Shown piece by piece: positions 1-13,380 of a DNA stretch of 64,000 nucleotides (positions within the stretch are counted from its first letter, which is position 1; every line of letters begins with the position of its first letter). The notes below the pieces were generated by a model. That model was not told the DNA's origin. It searched no databases and worked only from the letters and a program-made list of their open reading frames with translations. Origin of the DNA: Acanthochlamys bracteata (Eukaryota; Streptophyta; Magnoliopsida; Pandanales; Velloziaceae); NCBI GenBank assembly GCA_019914995.1, contig CM034127.1, forward strand, positions 1,860,001 to 1,924,000, read 5' to 3'. Both the position numbers and the translations under genes were made by a program.

Positions 1-762
1 TGCTTTCTCATTTGGCAAATTTCATAAAGAAAAAACATGCAAATTTGCTGTTCATATTTTTTGTTTCTCTCTTTCCTTTCTCGTATAGTTTCTGCTATTT
101 TTGGTTGTTCCATACTTCTTGATTGTTATACTGTTTGAACACCTTTTCATTTTCCAATCTTTTAGGAGGGAAATTGGTTTGTGTGAAAATTTTAGTTGAG
201 TTACAAATACTAGGCACAGGCTTGTCATCTGCACACATTGATAGACCAAAACACTTTTGTACATCCAACATTTTTTCAGCGATAAACTGTTGTATTCGTG
301 TCTTCTGTTTGGGTTGTTTAGCCATTGTCTGCCAGCAGTTTCTTGGTCATACATCATGCTTCAAGATTTTTGAGATGTCAAGAAGGTGATTTGACAACGA
401 AGAAATAAGACTACACTTCCTTGAGGATTTTGTTCAATCCCAAGGGCACTTTTTGTATATGAGTAATTTCACATGTATATAGCTACTTTCTTCTCAAGTT
501 AAAATTAACTCTTGGGCTTGATGGCATTTCTGATAGTTTTGGAGATTTAGGCTACCACATGACTCCCATATGAGTTACAGAGTTGATCAGCTAGTGCATA
601 ATGCAAAAAACTAGTACAATGTCAATTGCATTGGCCAACATTATGCATATTCTCTGATGGCATGAATCATCTTGGTCTCACTGTCTTCTTTTACTGTTCC
701 GATGCTAGATACTGCTTATAATGTTTTATTTGTCATCTCTAATGCTCTTTAGTGAATTGTAG
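1..762 (+). other. intron or upstream part of the UTP10 gene, no exon seen
   Basis: The window opens inside the UTP10-like gene whose first recognisable exon starts at 763. Before that I find no segment with family-like sequence bounded by splice sites. Short open frames on both strands around 52-389 show no recognisable similarity. The segment is T-rich like the later introns, so I read it as intron; upstream exons lie outside the window. Confidence 0.6.
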
Positions 763-3700
763 GTTTTCCTGTTGAAGTTCAAGTTGAAAGCCTACTTTCA
801 TTGGCAACTATTTGTTCAGTCTCTGCTCAATCTGATAGGAATGCTGCAGCAGACCACACTCATATGCAGCTACTTCTCAGTTTTCCTTCTCTTCTCATAC
901 CACTGTCTAACGAGAACAAGGTTCACTATCCTTTTGTGCTTTTCATTCTCTTTGGGAGCTATAATAAACAAATTACCCACATCTGACTATAGTTATTCAT
1001 GTTTTTAAAATCTTATCACCAATTCTTTAACTTGAAATAAGGAGTTACACAATTGGTTGGTTTTTTTTTTTTTTTGGACTGTTCTTTTGTAGGATGTAAG
1101 AACTGCTGCCTTGCAATGTGTGGAGGAACTTTACAAGCTATGGGGCACCTATGATTTTTCTCGAGTTAAAAATGGTTAGCTGTCCATATTCGATGTTGTT
1201 TCATCTCCTTTACAGTTTTGAAAGATCTATCAGTTTGTCTCATATATCAAATTTGCAGGGAATGACACTCTGCTGCCACACAATGTGCTGAGACAGACTT
1301 TTGGTGATATTCTAGATTGCATAATAAGCCAGAAGAAGTTGATTGTCTCGGATGTTAACTTTCTTGGTTCGTATCTGGCTTCCTTGCTGAACCCGTCAAG
1401 CCACAGTCTTATTGTACCTTCTGAAACCAATAAAAGGTAGCATGCCTTTCTTCGTTTCTGCTTCCATACTATGACGACACTAGGCATTGTGGCAACATTT
1501 AGTGCAAGCAGCATGCGCATCTACTGTTTTTTTCATTTTTCTAATATGATTATGATATCAAACACTAATGAAGTTTACACAGTTGTTCTTGGCTTTGAGG
1601 TACAATGACATGCCATTTCAATACAGTGTTATCATGTTACACCAAATTTGTGCAAAATCGAAGTTTTAAAATATAGGTGCTCCTATGTTACCTTCTATAA
1701 TGTTATTTAGAACTACATATTCGTATGTAGTTTCAGTTATAGTTGAATTGAATCATACATTCAATCTCTTATGTTTAGTTTAGCAAGACAATCCAGTGCA
1801 TACTATGTTGTGCTCTTGCTTTGTTTTTTCTTTTAAATAAATATTTTATTTATTAAGTATAAAGGCAATCATCGAACTTTTACCTCCATTGGTCTCAGTA
1901 TTTAGTACCTTATTGGAAAAAAAAATTCCAGGTTGGATCAGCCTGCTAAAGATGCCATGTTGCTGTTTGTTTTGAAATCTGCAGTCAGATTTTCGTCATT
2001 TGGCAAGGTCTGTCACTGTGTTAGCAACTTTGGTTTGTTACTTTGTCACTATGCTTATAATTTGGCTTTGAACAAATACGTTTAATCTTTTATTTTATGT
2101 TCGTCCTTCTGAAAGTTTGTTTATGAAATATTGACTTATATCTTAAACATTTTGTCAGCTGATGGTATTCTCACTGCTAAAAGGAATTGGAAACACCTTG
2201 TTTGATGCCAAAGAAGTCAAGCAACTTCTGTTTGAATTGTCAGGGAGACGTTATAATCGCTATGTAAGGTTGGATAAGACATACAAAGACCTCTCTACAG
2301 TTGAAGTAAAACTTCTTTGCTTGCTGTTGGAGGTACACGTCGTACTTGCATGTTATTATTATTATAACAATTTGTTACTGCATTGCACAGCTTTCTGTGT
2401 GAAATCTTTATCGTGCATCTTTCAAATTATTTTCTGCAGGTAACTTTAGCCAATTCAGGCTCCAAGAATTCTGATGAAGATATACTTGTTTGCGTAGTGA
2501 ACACTTTAAAAGGGGTAAAGTGCTGAGCGTCTGTATATTCAAAATTTAACAAATTGGAAATTATGCTTGCTAATCTCTTTCTTACTACATATTTATTGCA
2601 TTTCTCATTTTTTCTTGGCCTTAATACTATCAGATACACTGCCTATCATCAGAAGATCAAGCAGTTTTACAACCAAGCCTGTCTGTCCTTCAGTTGATAG
2701 ACACTACCTTCTATAGCTTATTGAAAATTGAAAAGCAGGTACTTTTCAGATAGTTGTCAATAACCACCCAATTGCTTTTCTCAGATGTATGTTACTTTTT
2801 TTATATTTTACTGTTTAGAATATACAAATATCTACATGATGTTCTTTTAATCTGTTGTAGTTATTACGTGGTAGCTTTCACACATTAGAGAGCAGCAGTT
2901 TAAGAAACATTAACATTATTGTTAAATTGCTATCATACTTGTTGCAACTTGGTGTCAACACTCTGCTTAAAAGCTTTGGTGTCTGAACCTCTTTGTTTCT
3001 ATGCGTCAAAAGATGTCCCGATTGTGTAGCCAAACTGAAAGCCATGAAGTTTAGGATATGTGTAACGTTGTGATAGCGTGTGAGCTAGCAGCATCTATAT
3101 TGTAATGGTAGAGATACAGAAAGTCAATATAGGCCCCACTTAGAGGCACTATCTATGCTACATTGGAGGGGAAAGGGTGGGCAGGGGGATCTCGAGCTTG
3201 TTCTTGCATGAGTACAATGTGAAGCAAGATATCTATAGATGTTGAGTTTCTGCACCTTTTGAAGTTGTGGTTAACTATTTGTGGTTTACAGTAATTTTCT
3301 TTTATTTGCAGTATTTTCTCTTGAGTATCTGACTGTAAATAAATTGCATTAGGTAGAAGATTTCTTTTGTAGTATTCTTCATCATGTAATAGTTAAATTC
3401 CTTCATCATGCATATAGAGAATAAGTTTTAGAGATCCTGTCCTTCCCTGAGATGATTGGAGTTCAGTTATCCTGTTCTATACTCATACACATGCATGATT
3501 TCTACTTCCCTCCTTTCTCAGGATGAGTTATTTGGCTACTTGGTTCTTCTTTTCCGGAGCGACAATGGTGATATACGAAATGCAGCTCGAGATGCTCTCT
3601 TAAGAGTAGATGTATGTATTTTAAACCTTGAATACCTAAGTGTAGTCAAATTTCTTTTGTTATACTGTTGCTTGTGATTTTCACTTCTAAATAACAGGAG

Positions 3701-6700
3701 CAGTGTGCACACCACACATACGCATTAATGAAAGCATCAGTCAAAATGCACTCACATTAATTCTTGCACATTGGTATGCCACATTCAGGCATGATACACA
3801 CACAAATGCTGCTAATACCAAAGTGTTTTCTTTGTTGTCACAAATTTCAGAATAGTATGCGCGTCAATAGTTGTTGTTGTTGTTTTATTATTATTATTAT
3901 TATTATTTATTATTATTTTTTTTTTAAAGAGGTCTGTTGCTAAACAATTCATCTAAGTTATTAGACCTCAAAAGTCACTACACCTGAGATATCAATTTTC
4001 AACGAATCTGACTACCTCTTTATTATGGATAAGTTGCTGGGATGAGGATCCATTCAACTCCTTGGAATACCTGTTTCATCCCTACCGACACACGAAATCT
4101 TCATGGAGAAAATCCATAGAAGGATCCAGGCCATTTTCTCTTAACATAGTACCATTCAGCTATGTTTTGAGATTCATTAAAAATAAAAGAAGAAACATGC
4201 ATGATCAAGTAAATCTTACCTCTTTGACATTTTACCTATCCAAAGCAAACGTATGACAAGAAATCCTATGCATCTCTTCTAAGAAATGTCGTTAATTTTG
4301 GATTTAAGAAACGGATGAGTCATTTGGTAGAGTGGTTGAGGCACAAGTTCGTCTCTCTGTTCCATACCTATCATTGTTGACATATGTCTTTTTTGTTTTC
4401 TTTTGTTTTTTATTTTAAAATTTTTAATTTTTGGCAGATTGACTCCTCAACTCTCATCAGGTTCCTCGAGATGGTTATCTCCAAAAATTGTAATAAGGGT
4501 TCATCAAAAAGAAGTAAGAGAGATAACTACACCCATATAGATGATGCCTGCCAAAAAAGTGATAAAATACTCCCACTTCTTTGTTCCTTGCTTGACATTT
4601 TACTTCTGATGAAGCATACCCAGAAAAGGTACGACTTGTGTCTCCCATAAGCGAGTGTTTCTTATAAGATGCTGTACATCTATTGCAGACTGCCATTCCT
4701 AGTTTCATTGTCATGCTATCTTTTTTTGGTCTATTTGCAGGATATCCCTTGTGCAACCACTTTTCCATGTTCTTGAGAGACTATTTTCTAAAGATTGGAG
4801 TCTCGGAATCATGGGTGATGAAGATGAAAGAGGTGTAATTCCACAAAGTATGAACAATGCTGTATATAATGCTCAGCAAACAACATTGTTCATCCTTAAA
4901 GACTTGGCAGATTCTCTTTTGTTAGAAAGCTCTATGACTGTAAGTTCAGATTTTTTTTAACCCATGTGGTGAGAGTTTGGTCTCTTATTAATGTTTCATT
5001 TCTTTGCAGCAAGAAGCCATATTTGATAAGTGCAACTTGAATCTTTTGATTGCTTGTGCACGGGATACTGAAGATGTCGTGACTCGCAATCACATATTCT
5101 TATTGGTTACTTCTATTGCAAGAGTCTCTTCTGGGTTTCTTTCAGAAAATATCATGGATATTTTGGTTCTAGTTGGAGACACTGCTATCAAACAGGTTAG
5201 ATTTTACTCAAGTGACCAAAATAGTTTTGAAGTTTATCTGTAGTATTGTCATTGCTAATGATCACTTAATTCTATCACAAAAGATAGTGGCACACTTTCA
5301 TAGAAGAGCGATTCAAATATATTTGTCAGTTTCTGACTCTGCTTCAGAAGATAACCTTAGGCAGATGACCAAAGAACACAGATATTAACAATTACTTTTC
5401 TTCTTTAAGAGTGACAGTCATTCTCAACATGTTCTGGAAGATCTGTTGTCGGTACTGGTTCCTTGTCTGTTATCTAAAGCAGACAGCATAGAGAAGCTGC
5501 TTCAGGTATCCAATTGTCTTATCATCTGGATTGCAATATTTTCATGCTAAGAACAAATATCTTTAGTATCTTGTGCTACTAATTGTGTTATTCTGCCAAC
5601 AGATATTCATTAATGCTTTGCCTGAAATCGCTGAAAACAGAAGATTGACCCTCATGGTTTATATTTTAAGGTATTCATCTTTATAATATAAGCCCAATCC
5701 TTCTTTTTCTATATTCTTTTTCTGCTTTTGATTCTTTTCTCTTTTTCGCAGGACACTGGGTGAGAAAAATAGTTTGGGTGTATTGGTCTTTCATCTTTTC
5801 TCCTCTTTGATGGTTCGTGTGGATAAGTGTTCTGCACAGAATGGAACTGATATAAATGAAATATTTTTGTCGCCTGCCATCCTCAAGGAGTGGGAGTACA
5901 TGTTTGCAAGCCAACTTCTCAATCAATATTCAAGCAATATCTGGTTTCCATGTTTGATAGAATTGTTAAAAAAGATAAATCTAGGACAAGAGTCTGAAGT
6001 GAATTTATTCCTGTTCTATCTTTCTATGGAATTTGTGTCAGATAAGTTGCAGCATACTGAATTGATTTTTGAGCTGGCTGGGCAAGATACCAATTCCATG
6101 CAGGTATTAATTAGTCAAGTTCGGAGTTCATCTTTTGCTTTATAGACAAGACAGTTTGCCATGTTTATATAAATGATGATTTCCGCTCACTAACATCGTA
6201 TCTCTAGTATTGAACAATTGACCGAATAACTTTGACTTTTGCAATGTTGATCTTGGTAATTGGTTTCCTTCACTTGCAAGTTTTGTTAATATAAGGATTT
6301 TAGCAGAGATTGTTGTAGAGGTGAGCTGGCTCTCTTTGCACGCTGTATGACTTTCCATGTTAGACTTCTTGATGCTTAGCTTGTATTAGTTTATTTTCCT
6401 ACATTGCTGTTGATGGTCTGGTCACCTTTCTTGTGAAAGAAATTCAGTAAACTTAACCGTTTAGCTCTAGCTTCCAGATTCTTTCTTGCACACCTTTACT
6501 GACTTTTAAATTTGCAGATAATACTTGGCATGCTTGTGGAGCAGGTGGTCTTGCTGTTACAGAAGGTCCTTGTAAGAAGTACACGATTATCCAATTCTTC
6601 AGATTTAATTAAGAAGTTTAAGGACTGTGCTAGTAGTGTCTTAAAGTTGATAGCAAGATGGATGGCTCCATCTTCATACTTTGGAGCAGTGGTTTCAAAA

Positions 6701-9700
6701 CTACTTGAGCATCCAGATGGAAATGTTATAAAGATGGTCCGTCTTCTATCCATATATTTTTGTTGCTGTTAGTGATAATTGATGATTAATGTCTTTTGAA
6801 TTAATATGTACTCGTTTCTGTGCATCTGAAAGACATTACCATTTACATATTAGATATGTTGTTTGTTGGTCTTACTCTTCTTGATTTCATATGTTTACAA
6901 TTCTTTATCACTTTGTCAACAGATGCTCGGTATATTATCAGATATAATTAAGGAGGATGGTATGCTTGAAAAGAACAAAACTACTAAAAGATTGAAGAAG
7001 AAACCTAGTATTCTTGGTCTTCATGTGGATGAAAAGGAGAGTGCATCATCCTTTGAACATATGTGTGGTAAAATTGTCAATTTGATTGACAATAGAATGG
7101 ATGTGGAGATCAGCATAAAACTGGCATGTGTTTCAACAATTGAAGCACTGACAAAACAGTTCCCTTCAGATCGTTCAGTATTCATCAAATGCCTATCATG
7201 TGTTGTTAAGCACATTACCTCTCCTAATTTGGCCATGTCTTCTTGCTGTCTTCGAGCTTCAGGTGCTCTTATAACTGTTCTTCAGACAAAGTCTTTATCT
7301 GAGCTTCCCTACTTGATGAAGCAAATGCTGGAAAGAGCTCATGACATCTCCATGTGCCCAATTGGAAAGTGCAGTTCAAATATAGCACTTGATGGAATTT
7401 CTAGTTCAAAGGTGTCAGTCTTGATCTCCATACTCAATGCTTTGGAGGCAATCGTGGATAATCTTGGTGGATTTTTAAGTCCATATCTTGATGATGTCTT
7501 GGAGCTTGTGATGCTACACGAGGAATATTTGACACCAACAGATCATAAGATAAAAGTCAAAGCAACTTCTCTCCGGAAGCTTCTGACAGAGAAGATTCCA
7601 GTATGCCTTCTTAAATTTGTTACTTGAGATTTAGATTATTCAATGCCTTTTGAGTGACTAATGCATTTATGGCATTACTCATCTTTAACCAAGTTCCATG
7701 TTTTGCAGGTACGGCTCTTACTTTCGTCTCTACTGAAAATGTATAACAATGCACTGAAATGTGGAGAAACAAGTCTGTCATTAGCATTTGAAATGTTAGC
7801 AAACATGCTAGGCTCAATGGATAGACCGTTTTTAGCCTCCAGTCATGTTAGGATATACGAGCACTGCTTGTTGGCACTTGATCTTCGTCGTCAGCATCCA
7901 GATTCTGTACAAAACATAAATTCAGTAGAAGAAAGTGCTATACATGCGATGATTGTTATGACCCTGAAACTTACTGAAGCAATGTTTAGGCCTCTTTTCC
8001 TTCATATGGTCGATTGGGCAGAATCAGAAATTGACAACGGCACGACAAAAGCCAGAAACATAGACAGAGCTATTTCTTTTTACAAATTAGTGAATAAACT
8101 TACAGAGCATCATCGGTGAGTGTATCTGATGGTTGCCTACTCTTCCTGTTTATCATTTTCTTCAGAAACTATTGGGGTGGTTTCTCAGTTGATAGTGTTG
8201 ATATGTTAAGTACGGTTTGAGGGCAGTTATGGGTATTTATTGTGATATTTGACCTACTTCTGATTTCAGGGAATTTTGTTGCCATTATCTGTCTTAATAT
8301 AAAAAGAAGACATCCTTATCTGTCGTTCAATGAATTTCACAAAGATTAAGTTTACAAGGTTATAGGAATGGTTGCTAGGTTAGTCTACAATGTTTGTTGG
8401 AATAACAAGTTTTGTAGGAGTCTTTGCTAGGTTAGTCTATTATGCCAGTGTCTCTTATTAACCTTACCTGGAAACTGCAAATGTACAGCACTTATGTACA
8501 ATATGACAACCCAAGGATCTCCAAGTGAGGTGAATCTGGTTATTGAAAGGTGAAAATGTGCTAGTACCGATGTAATTGCGCTCTTCTTTACACAGATACC
8601 AAAGTACCAAGAGTTACTGCTTAATATAAAAATCTTTTGACTAGCTGCTCAAAAGAGAGCTTGTAAGGCAGGTGCTATGCCATTTTAGGTACATTATTGA
8701 AATAGATATCTTTGCTGAAGGTGTTATTAGTGTTGGAATATTTTTACCATGATCTAATGTAGTCATTGATATATGGCTTTGCTGATGGCCAAGAAGCACA
8801 TGGCGTTTAAAAGCTTCGATACTTGGCATGTTACTAAGCCACTTGAGTCTTCCTAAGCATTACTTTTCTAGGTTCAGAGACCTTAGGGAAGGTGCTACAT
8901 TATTTAATATAGGCTGCATGCATATTGTAGGTTAAGATACTTTATTTATCATCTCCTCATTCTTGTTTAGGAGACTAATCAGTAGGCCTTTGATCTATCA
9001 TGTTTGTATATGTTATATTTTCTGTTTGAGAAAAGAAATTAGTTATGGATCCACAGACACTATTTGTTTTTAATTTTGTTTAAATGCAGATCCTTATTTG
9101 TACCTTACTTCAAATATATGATTGAGAGTTGCACTCGATATCTCAATGAAGATCAAGATTCTGATTCTGCATCCTTCACCCCAAAGAAAAAGAAACTTAA
9201 GGTTCCGGGCTCTCGTAGTCGCTCAAGAGACAAAGATGGTTTGTCATCTAAGCAGTGGCATTTGAGGGCGGTTATATTGCAGTCACTGTACAAATGCTTC
9301 TTGTATGATACAACAGAGCAGAAGTTCCTGGATTCCTCTAAGTTCCAGGTAAATTTTCACTTACCTTGGGGATCTACATCGTTCATTGTAGTAAATTAGT
9401 TAGTAACAGGAGAGGTTGTTTGAACTCGCATATGTGCTTAACTAACTTTCTGCATATGCGTTTTTTTTTTGCTTGCTCGAAGTTGTTTCCATCATCTCTG
9501 CAGAACTTGCAGTTATCTTAGATTGTTATTTGACAATTCTTTAGTTCACTTAAACTCAGAATCTGCCAATACGAAAGAGTAATAAAGAGTAATCTAAGTT
9601 TAGCGTATCCCAAATTCATCCAACTAAGACAGTTGGATGAATTTATTGGATTTTATTCAGAGAAAATTACAAGGTTGAGTACAACTTGTTCATTAAGTCA

Positions 9701-10544
9701 CACTGAACATCCAAACAGTTCAATGAGCATGAGTGACTTGATGCATTAATCTGTTACTGGTAACTTCTTGGAGGGGCGAGTGTTTAATGGTTAAAAATGG
9801 TTATCCATTTTTGGGATGAGCCAGTTCAGTGAAGGACTTGATTGTCACAATTTGAACTACTTTCAGAATCAATTTATCAAAGTCATGATCGATGGATCAA
9901 ATGTTCTTGTTGATTCTCAAAATTGTTAGCTGCTCTATGGATTTTTCTCTGTTCGTCGCCTTGTCACTTATTAAAAAATGTTTTACAGGTTCTTTTAAAA
10001 CCTATCGTTTCTCAACTATCAGTGGAGCCACCATCTTTAATAGAAGCCTCAGGATCAGCTAGCCTGGAGCAAGTTGATGAAACGATAGTTTTGTGCCTTG
10101 GCCAGATGGCTGTAACTGCACGTTCAGATGTGCTGTGGAAGCCCTTGAATCACGAGGTAAATTAGAAACTTTTATACTTGAAGGTTCTTCCTTGAATTTT
10201 AAGGTGTAGATCTGTTTGGCCAGTACATCACCCTGCAGAGCAGTCCCGCAACATGACTTTTTTCCTACTCTTTATTCATCTAATCAAATATATGGTGTTA
10301 TGGTTTACAGGTTCTGATGCAAACAAGGAATGAGAAAGTCAGGCCAAAAATATTAGGCCTTAAAGTTATTAAGTACTTAGTGGAGCATCTAAAAGAAGAG
10401 TATTTAATTTTTCTGGCTGAAACTATCCCTTTCCTGGGTGAGCTGCTCGAGGATGTGGAACTTCCTGTTAAATCTCTTGCTCAAGAGATTCTTAAGGAGA
10501 TGGAAACTCTTAGCGGTGAAAGCCTTAGGCAATATCTCAATTAA
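763..10544 (+). CDS. UTP10: UTP10/HEATR1-like U3 snoRNP protein (3' part, 20 exons)
   Basis: This is the C-terminal ~1330 residues of the large HEAT-repeat protein Utp10/HEATR1/BAP28 (Arabidopsis relative At3g06530), a UtpA/t-UTP component of the nucleolar small-subunit processome needed for pre-18S processing and rDNA transcription. Exons by GT-AG and phase: 763-920, 1093-1174, 1259-1436, 1932-2007, 2159-2332, 2440-2514, 2634-2738, 3522-3611, 4438-4628, 4741-4939, 5010-5195, 5410-5505, 5603-5670, 5752-6103, 6518-6736, 6923-7600, 7709-8115, 9090-9348, 9989-10156, 10311-10544 (TAA). All junction phases agree and no frame break is seen. Helical HEAT-like text fills most exons. The BP28CT region lies in the 7709-9348 exons (SLFVPYFKYM is diagnostic), with a basic KKKKLK stretch inside it. 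The 5' half of the gene is outside the window. Confidence 0.93.
3871..3916. repeat. TTG/TTA microsatellite in a UTP10 intron
   Basis: Four TTG units run into about ten TTA/TAT units in the intron between the exons ending at 3611 and starting at 4438. It is a simple repeat with no coding potential. Confidence 0.9.
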
Positions 10545-11170
10545 TCAAAGAGATAAATGAGGCCAACATGAAATAGAAATTTTGGTAGGAACGTGTGTAT
10601 GTAGAAGAGCTGTTCAATGACTTCATTGTTTGTTTTCAGGCAAGCTTAGTTTTTATGGAAATGCCTCTGCTCTGTATAGGCCATATCTTTAATATATGCA
10701 ATTCTCCATCTCCTTGGAAATTCTGCGATATGGTTAAAATGTGCAGAAATCTGATTCTAATCATGATCCAAGTTGTAACTATAATGGTTTCTCAAATCCT
10801 GATAGTGATTTATGTACATTAACAATGAAAGAACTTTGTTTAGTACAACTTACAAGCTTTATTCTGATAGGGGATAACTGCGTAGAGTTGGTGGTCCGCA
10901 ATTGATTTCAGATGTACAAACTGTTAGCATTTAATCTGAATAGTTACCTGGACATGTTGTAGCAGCATCATTAAAAACGCAAGTTAGAAACCAAGAAAAA
11001 AACTGCGTATCAAATTTCGTTGCTCCGAGCGAATTATTATAGGCACAATTGAGAAGACAAATCTCTCAAGAAGAAGAACAAGAAGTATGGCTTTATCTTC
11101 TTCTTATTGTTTCATTTCAATACCATGGAGACAAAAGCTTTTCCTTTCCCTCTCCTCTTCCTAGGAAGTC
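10545..11170. other. UTP10 3' UTR and short spacer
   Basis: The region follows the UTP10 stop codon and presumably holds its 3' UTR, then the 5' flank of the small gene beginning near 11171. An open frame at 10595-10822 has no recognisable similarity and is probably UTR by chance. No RNA gene was recognised. Confidence 0.5.
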
Positions 11171-11805
11171 ATGGTTGTTGTTCGAATTCGCGCGCGGACA
11201 ACTCTTGTCATGACAGCGGTGGAGAAGAACAACGTCAAGGTGAGTGTGAACATTATTAATTTCTTCCTAATGTTTGTTTGATCTTTTTGTTTGTTTTCTT
11301 GGTTTCGATCGATCAGTGTAATTAAATTCAATATATACATCACCTACTGTCATAGAAACACATGTAGATGCAGAGATTTTAAATTGGTATATTAATTAGC
11401 ATTCTGTAATCGATCGTATTGATACGTTATTGTTACTGATCAGAGATGGATTTGCTTTGATTGAACTTATGCGGAGAATCGATGGACTAATAGTAACAAC
11501 ATGTTGGACGCGAACATGGGTGCGCTGAGAGCTGGAATAGAGGTTATGAATGCGAAGGAGAGACTGCAGCATCGCTTGAACAGAGTCGAAGATAACAGGT
11601 GTTCTTTCCGCTAGAGTATGACACTAAGCTAGCAAGAGATTCCAGAGTTGCAGAATCCTTGGCAGTCGTTGAAGTCGCTGGTGGATCTTTCGGATTGACG
11701 ATTGTTTGCTGCACTGCTAGCCTCTGCTTCAATCTTTTTTTTTGTAGCTCATCTTGTTTGCTCGTGCACCTTGTGAAGAAGCTCTCACTTAGATCCAAGT
11801 CCTAG
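11171..11805 (+). pseudogene. small two-exon gene with a broken frame; function not recognised
   Basis: A plausible exon 1 (11171-11239, MVVVRIRARTTLVMTAVEKN...) ends at a GTGAGT donor in phase 0. An acceptor at 11476 opens a phase-0 exon 2 at 11477 reading NRWTNSNNMLDANMGALRAG and then a charged stretch ending RLNRVEDNR. That frame hits TAG at 11612-11614, but a neighbouring frame starting there reads LEYDTKLARDS, a strongly hydrophobic segment (VAGGSFGLTIVCC, then CLLVHLVKKL) and a TAG ending at 11805. Joined, they would give a ~130-residue protein with a helical charged N-terminus and a C-terminal membrane segment. The step between frames equals one missing base near 11590-11614, so this is a pseudogene, an assembly error or a mis-modelled junction. 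An alternative start at 11125 reads METKAFPFPLL in another frame. I do not recognise the family. Confidence 0.4.
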
Positions 11806-13380
11806 TGAAGAGAAGTTAAATGTATCATATTGATGAAGTTAATATGGGTATACTTATCAGAAAATGTTCTTGTGAATTATATTGATGAAGTTTCTTTCTA
11901 GAGTATAAACTTTCTTTCTCCTTTTTCTTTGAACAAACTTATCATCATTAGTGCTGCATACTAGACACAGTGGATCGTGCTCTCGTCCTAAGAAAAATAT
12001 CAACGAAGCCATATATAGAGTTTGCATGTTTTGATGTGTGTTCAAAACTTCACGATTTAAGAAAGCATGGAACTGCCATATAGAGTATATTAAAATTGAC
12101 AAAATACGAAATAAAAATATATATTAACGAATAACTGTCACGTCGATCTAGGACAAGTTAAAAAAAATAGATTTAAATAATTCGGATATATTTTGCACAA
12201 ATCTAACAATACAGTAATGCATAAAACTTATGCGATTTTATTTGAATACTTTAATAGAGAAAAGTGTAGATCAAAATTACCTGATCTAAGTTGTTGGCGA
12301 AAAATGAAATTTTTTGCTAGATCTGACTTATAATCGAACATAATAACAAAAAATAATTTATATAAGTGGGATAAAATTTAGTTTGTTGTTGGTGCACGTG
12401 AACTGCCATATACATATAGAAAATGAGAAGCAAATATATATAATAGTAGTGTTTGTCCTTTACAAAATTGCAAGAAAGCAAGTTGTAGTAAATGATAGAT
12501 AGATAATTCTTTATCGATATATAGTTAAATCAAATCACATGACATACATGATTTAAGCATAGAAAGTTTAAAACCTGCACTAGCTAGACAGTTATATGTC
12601 TACACGATATTCAGTATCATGAACTAACTGAAGTTATGATCAATTAGTGTCTAGTTTTATAATTTAGCTTATAGTAGTCCTTGCACGTTTCGTCATCACT
12701 TGTTTTTCAAGTGCATGAAGTGGTTCTTTAGATTTTGCTTAATTTATCTCTCTTTTAGATGGGGAAAACAGAACAAAGTGATTTTACATTGTGTGCAGAA
12801 TCACCATGATACAACTGCAGCTGAGGAGCTCGACGCCTTGTTCCTTCATCTAAACACAAATTAATTAAATCTCAATCATGCAAACTCAAGCCTTAAACTC
12901 ATGCCATCATTAGCTACTAGATCATCAACACATTCATTAAGTACCTACAAAAGCAAGCAAACAAAACCATTTTTTTGAACGCTCGCTCGGTGGTTTCCTA
13001 AACTTTCCAAACCCGTGTGTGACAAATCACAAACTTAGAACCCAAAATATCTGCTGATCCCGTTCCAACTACTACTGCCTAACTTCAGCAGAACTGCATC
13101 ATCAGTTTGAGATTGTAAAAACAGCAACCGCCATAAAATCTCCCTAAGACCACGACTTGGGCACCCAGTTGTCTCTCCAGATTTTGCTCCGGACTTTTAG
13201 AAACATCATTACCAGAATCATCACAGGGAGTTGCTGATTTTGCCATTTACCACCACATCAAGAGCTATGGTTCATGACTAAAACAGACGAAGAAATTTGA
13301 CGCCAAGCGGTTGAGTCCAGTACACAAATCATAGTACAAAATTGAAGCAGTTTAAATATACATTAAAAAAATGATTAAAT
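11806..13380. other. AT-rich intergenic region and AATF 3' UTR
   Basis: From 11806 to about 12750 the sequence is AT-rich with no supported gene. From about 12950 to 13380 it becomes more balanced in composition and directly precedes (in + coordinates) the AATF stop codon, so it is probably that gene's 3' UTR. No tRNA, repeat array or long open frame was recognised. Confidence 0.5.

Noticed and set aside
95..325. Minus-strand open frame of 76 codons (MAKQPKQKTRIQQF...) with a lysine/glutamine-rich start
   Set aside because: No recognisable family, no splice context, and it lies in what is probably an intron of UTP10 on the other strand.
6165..6270. Possible box C/D snoRNA (ATGATGA box C-like word) in a UTP10 intron
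   Set aside because: No box D (CTGA) or terminal stem at a suitable distance.
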